This document shows, one piece after another, positions 62,648 to 64,000 of a DNA stretch of 64,000 nt (the first letter of the stretch is position 1; each line of letters opens with the position of its first letter). The DNA is from Chrysomallon squamiferum (Eukaryota > Mollusca > Gastropoda > Neomphalida > Peltospiridae). A program made the translations under genes and the position numbers. The notes beneath the pieces were generated by a model. The model did not search any database, was not told the origin of the DNA, and saw only the letters and a program-made list of their open reading frames with translations. The stretch is from assembly GCA_012295275.1 (NCBI GenBank), contig CM022672.1:16453166-16517165 (forward strand). Direction: 5' to 3'.

Positions 62648-62719
<72 letters not shown>

Positions 62720-62735
62720 GTGTTGTTGTTGTTAG
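62288..62735 (+). other. Peptide gene B intron 2
   Basis: 448 bp containing a 70-bp ATT array (62650-62719) that ends just before the exon 3 acceptor. Confidence 0.75.
62650..62719. repeat. 70-bp ATT array
   Basis: Uninterrupted ATT repeats. It sits at the same position relative to exon 3 as the 41-bp TAT array of copy A (60301-60341), so it was present before the duplication. Confidence 0.95.
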
Positions 62736-63162
62736 TTTTAAGCAGTGGACTTGGCTGTGCTACAGTAAATTGTTTTATTGAAAGATTTGTATGAGATACC
62801 CTGAAGCAGAATGCCGGCAAGTTCTGCTCTCATTCTTACTATTATTTCATACACGTGCAAACATACCTATACATACCCAGTTATATACATATATACAAAT
62901 TTGCAAACACAAATATACATTAATATGAAGTCAGATACAAATATTTTTAATAATGATTGTATGTTACTAATCCAAGTGAATTATCTGTCTGAAATTTGCA
63001 TGAGTATTTAAAATATCTGTTTTATTGGAATAGATATATTTTTAATATGGATAACATGCATTACATATAGAAATGTTTTACTTAAATGTTTTGTTTAATT
63101 TCAGGCAAAGCTGTTATTGCACTGCAAAATTTTATATTAACGGCATGGAAGTCCAGTGTTAA

Positions 63163-64000
63163 TTAACCTTGAATAATAAAAAGTAATAATAATAATAATA
63201 ATAAAATAAATAAATATCTAATAAACATTAGAAAAAAAATATTACATAAACAAATATCTCAAGTATCTTTTTTTTGTTTTAAAAAAGGAAATGCACAAAA
63301 AGTTTGTACTGTGTTTAAAAATAAATACCTTTATTACTTTTTTTAAGTTACAGAAATAAAGTCTCAAAACAAACTAAATATTCAGTAGTTAAATGATCAC
63401 CAAGGTTTTTATGTAAAAAGATAACAGAACACCACACTGGAGAAATTATTTTATTTCATCACAAAACAAAGCATATAACAAAAACTGCATCAATTTTATT
63501 ATGAAAAACTGTTAACAATTCAAACACTCAAATTCCAGGGATTTAAAAAAACAACAACAAAAAAACCCAGAAAAAACAATGTAAAGAAACATCTTAACAC
63601 TAACTATTTTATAAAAGAACAAAAAAACAACAAAAAAAAAAAAAGTCAGCTAGACAAAGAAAAATAAATATTCAAATGTAGGCTATTATTACCATCACAG
63701 TTAAAATGTTCATGCTTAAAAGACAACTGTATCATTTCGAAACAGAAATAGAAATGAAATAACAAAAACAGAGAATACAGAGTATAGAAATGCTGACATC
63801 AGTGAGTTTGTCAGTTTACACCATTAGAAACATTGACAACTTTAAAAAGTTAGGCTTCAAGGAAGAAACTGATCATCAGAATCAATATGATGACTTAGAA
63901 TCCAACTGATTTATGAATGAAACCAGACTGAATATAAATCATATTTATCATCTGATGCAGCATTCTGCAATCAGTAGTAAAATGTGCTTATTTCTAATAA
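63163..64000. other. Sequence after peptide gene B, no gene seen
   Basis: AT-rich with AAT repeats at 63185-63205 and A-rich runs. Minus-strand AATAAA hexamers occur near 63450-63500, so the 3' end of a minus-strand gene beyond the window is possible but unsupported. Confidence 0.5.

Larger units (their letters stand above)
61591..63162 (+). pseudogene. Secreted cysteine-rich peptide gene, copy B (probably broken)
   Basis: Same four-exon layout as copy A. Exon 1 is 61591-61642 (signal peptide MNTVIVFALVTVFCLVNG), exon 2 62252-62287 (GAPVEERAFVCN), exon 3 62736 to about 62816, exon 4 63105-63162. Relative to A, exon 3 lacks 13 bp in its middle, which shifts the frame and creates TGA at 62792-62794. 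Its donor region reads gccg|gcaagt, a GC rather than GT donor. Downstream of the deletion, the other frame (PEAEC) runs into exon 4 in phase across that GC donor, and exon 4 is conserved with copy A. A truncated secreted peptide is possible, but a decaying duplicate is the simpler reading. Role unknown. Confidence 0.6.

Noticed and set aside
62560-62820. Minus-strand poly-Asn frame over peptide gene B
   Set aside because: It is the ATT array read in antisense.
1-64000. CRISPR arrays, operons, tRNA or rRNA genes
   Set aside because: The window is intron-rich animal DNA; no spacer-repeat arrays, ribosome binding sites or tRNA/rRNA signatures were seen. tRNA absence was judged by eye only.

Overview
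This is a very AT-rich animal (metazoan) nuclear window. Long introns are full of T/A homopolymers and ATT, GT and AT microsatellites. Coding exons are short, bounded by GT-AG splice sites, and clearly higher in GC than their surroundings. The protein content and the small cysteine-rich secreted peptide genes suggest a lophotrochozoan, most likely a mollusc. That placement is an inference; no marker here fixes the species.

About 2.3 to 52.2 kb is one plus-strand gene, a KDM3-family JmjC histone H3K9 demethylase (related to vertebrate KDM3A, KDM3B and JMJD1C). I could chain 24 coding exons with consistent splice phases: 7,932 nt, 2,643 residues plus a TAA stop at 50379-50381. The first visible exon aligns inside the N-terminal domain, so roughly the first 50-60 residues and the promoter lie upstream of the window. 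Order along the protein: N-terminal Tudor/PWWP-like KDM3 domain (exons 1-5), a long low-complexity middle (exons 6-12) with a striking ~100-residue charged helix, a split C2HC4-type zinc-finger region (exons 13-16), an LXXLL motif (exon 18), and the JmjC domain with intact iron ligands (exons 19-24). The 5' half has introns of 2-9 kb. The catalytic 3' half (44-50 kb) is compact, with introns of 160-490 bp. The 3' UTR runs to about 52.2 kb.

About 52.2 to 59.0 kb is intergenic, with many microsatellites, a 42-bp minisatellite whose units carry a perfect palindrome, and a 38-T tract. I see no gene there.

About 59.0 to 63.2 kb holds two tandem, same-strand copies (A, then B about 2.3 kb downstream) of a small four-exon gene for a secreted cysteine-rich peptide. 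Promoter (TATA), signal-peptide exon, propeptide exon and cysteine exons are all duplicated. Both copies have defects: A has a one-base phase mismatch at the exon 3/4 junction, and B has a frameshifting deletion with an early stop in exon 3 plus a likely GC splice donor. The final exon is nevertheless conserved between them in one reading frame. This pair is the least explained part of the window. The last 0.8 kb shows no gene.
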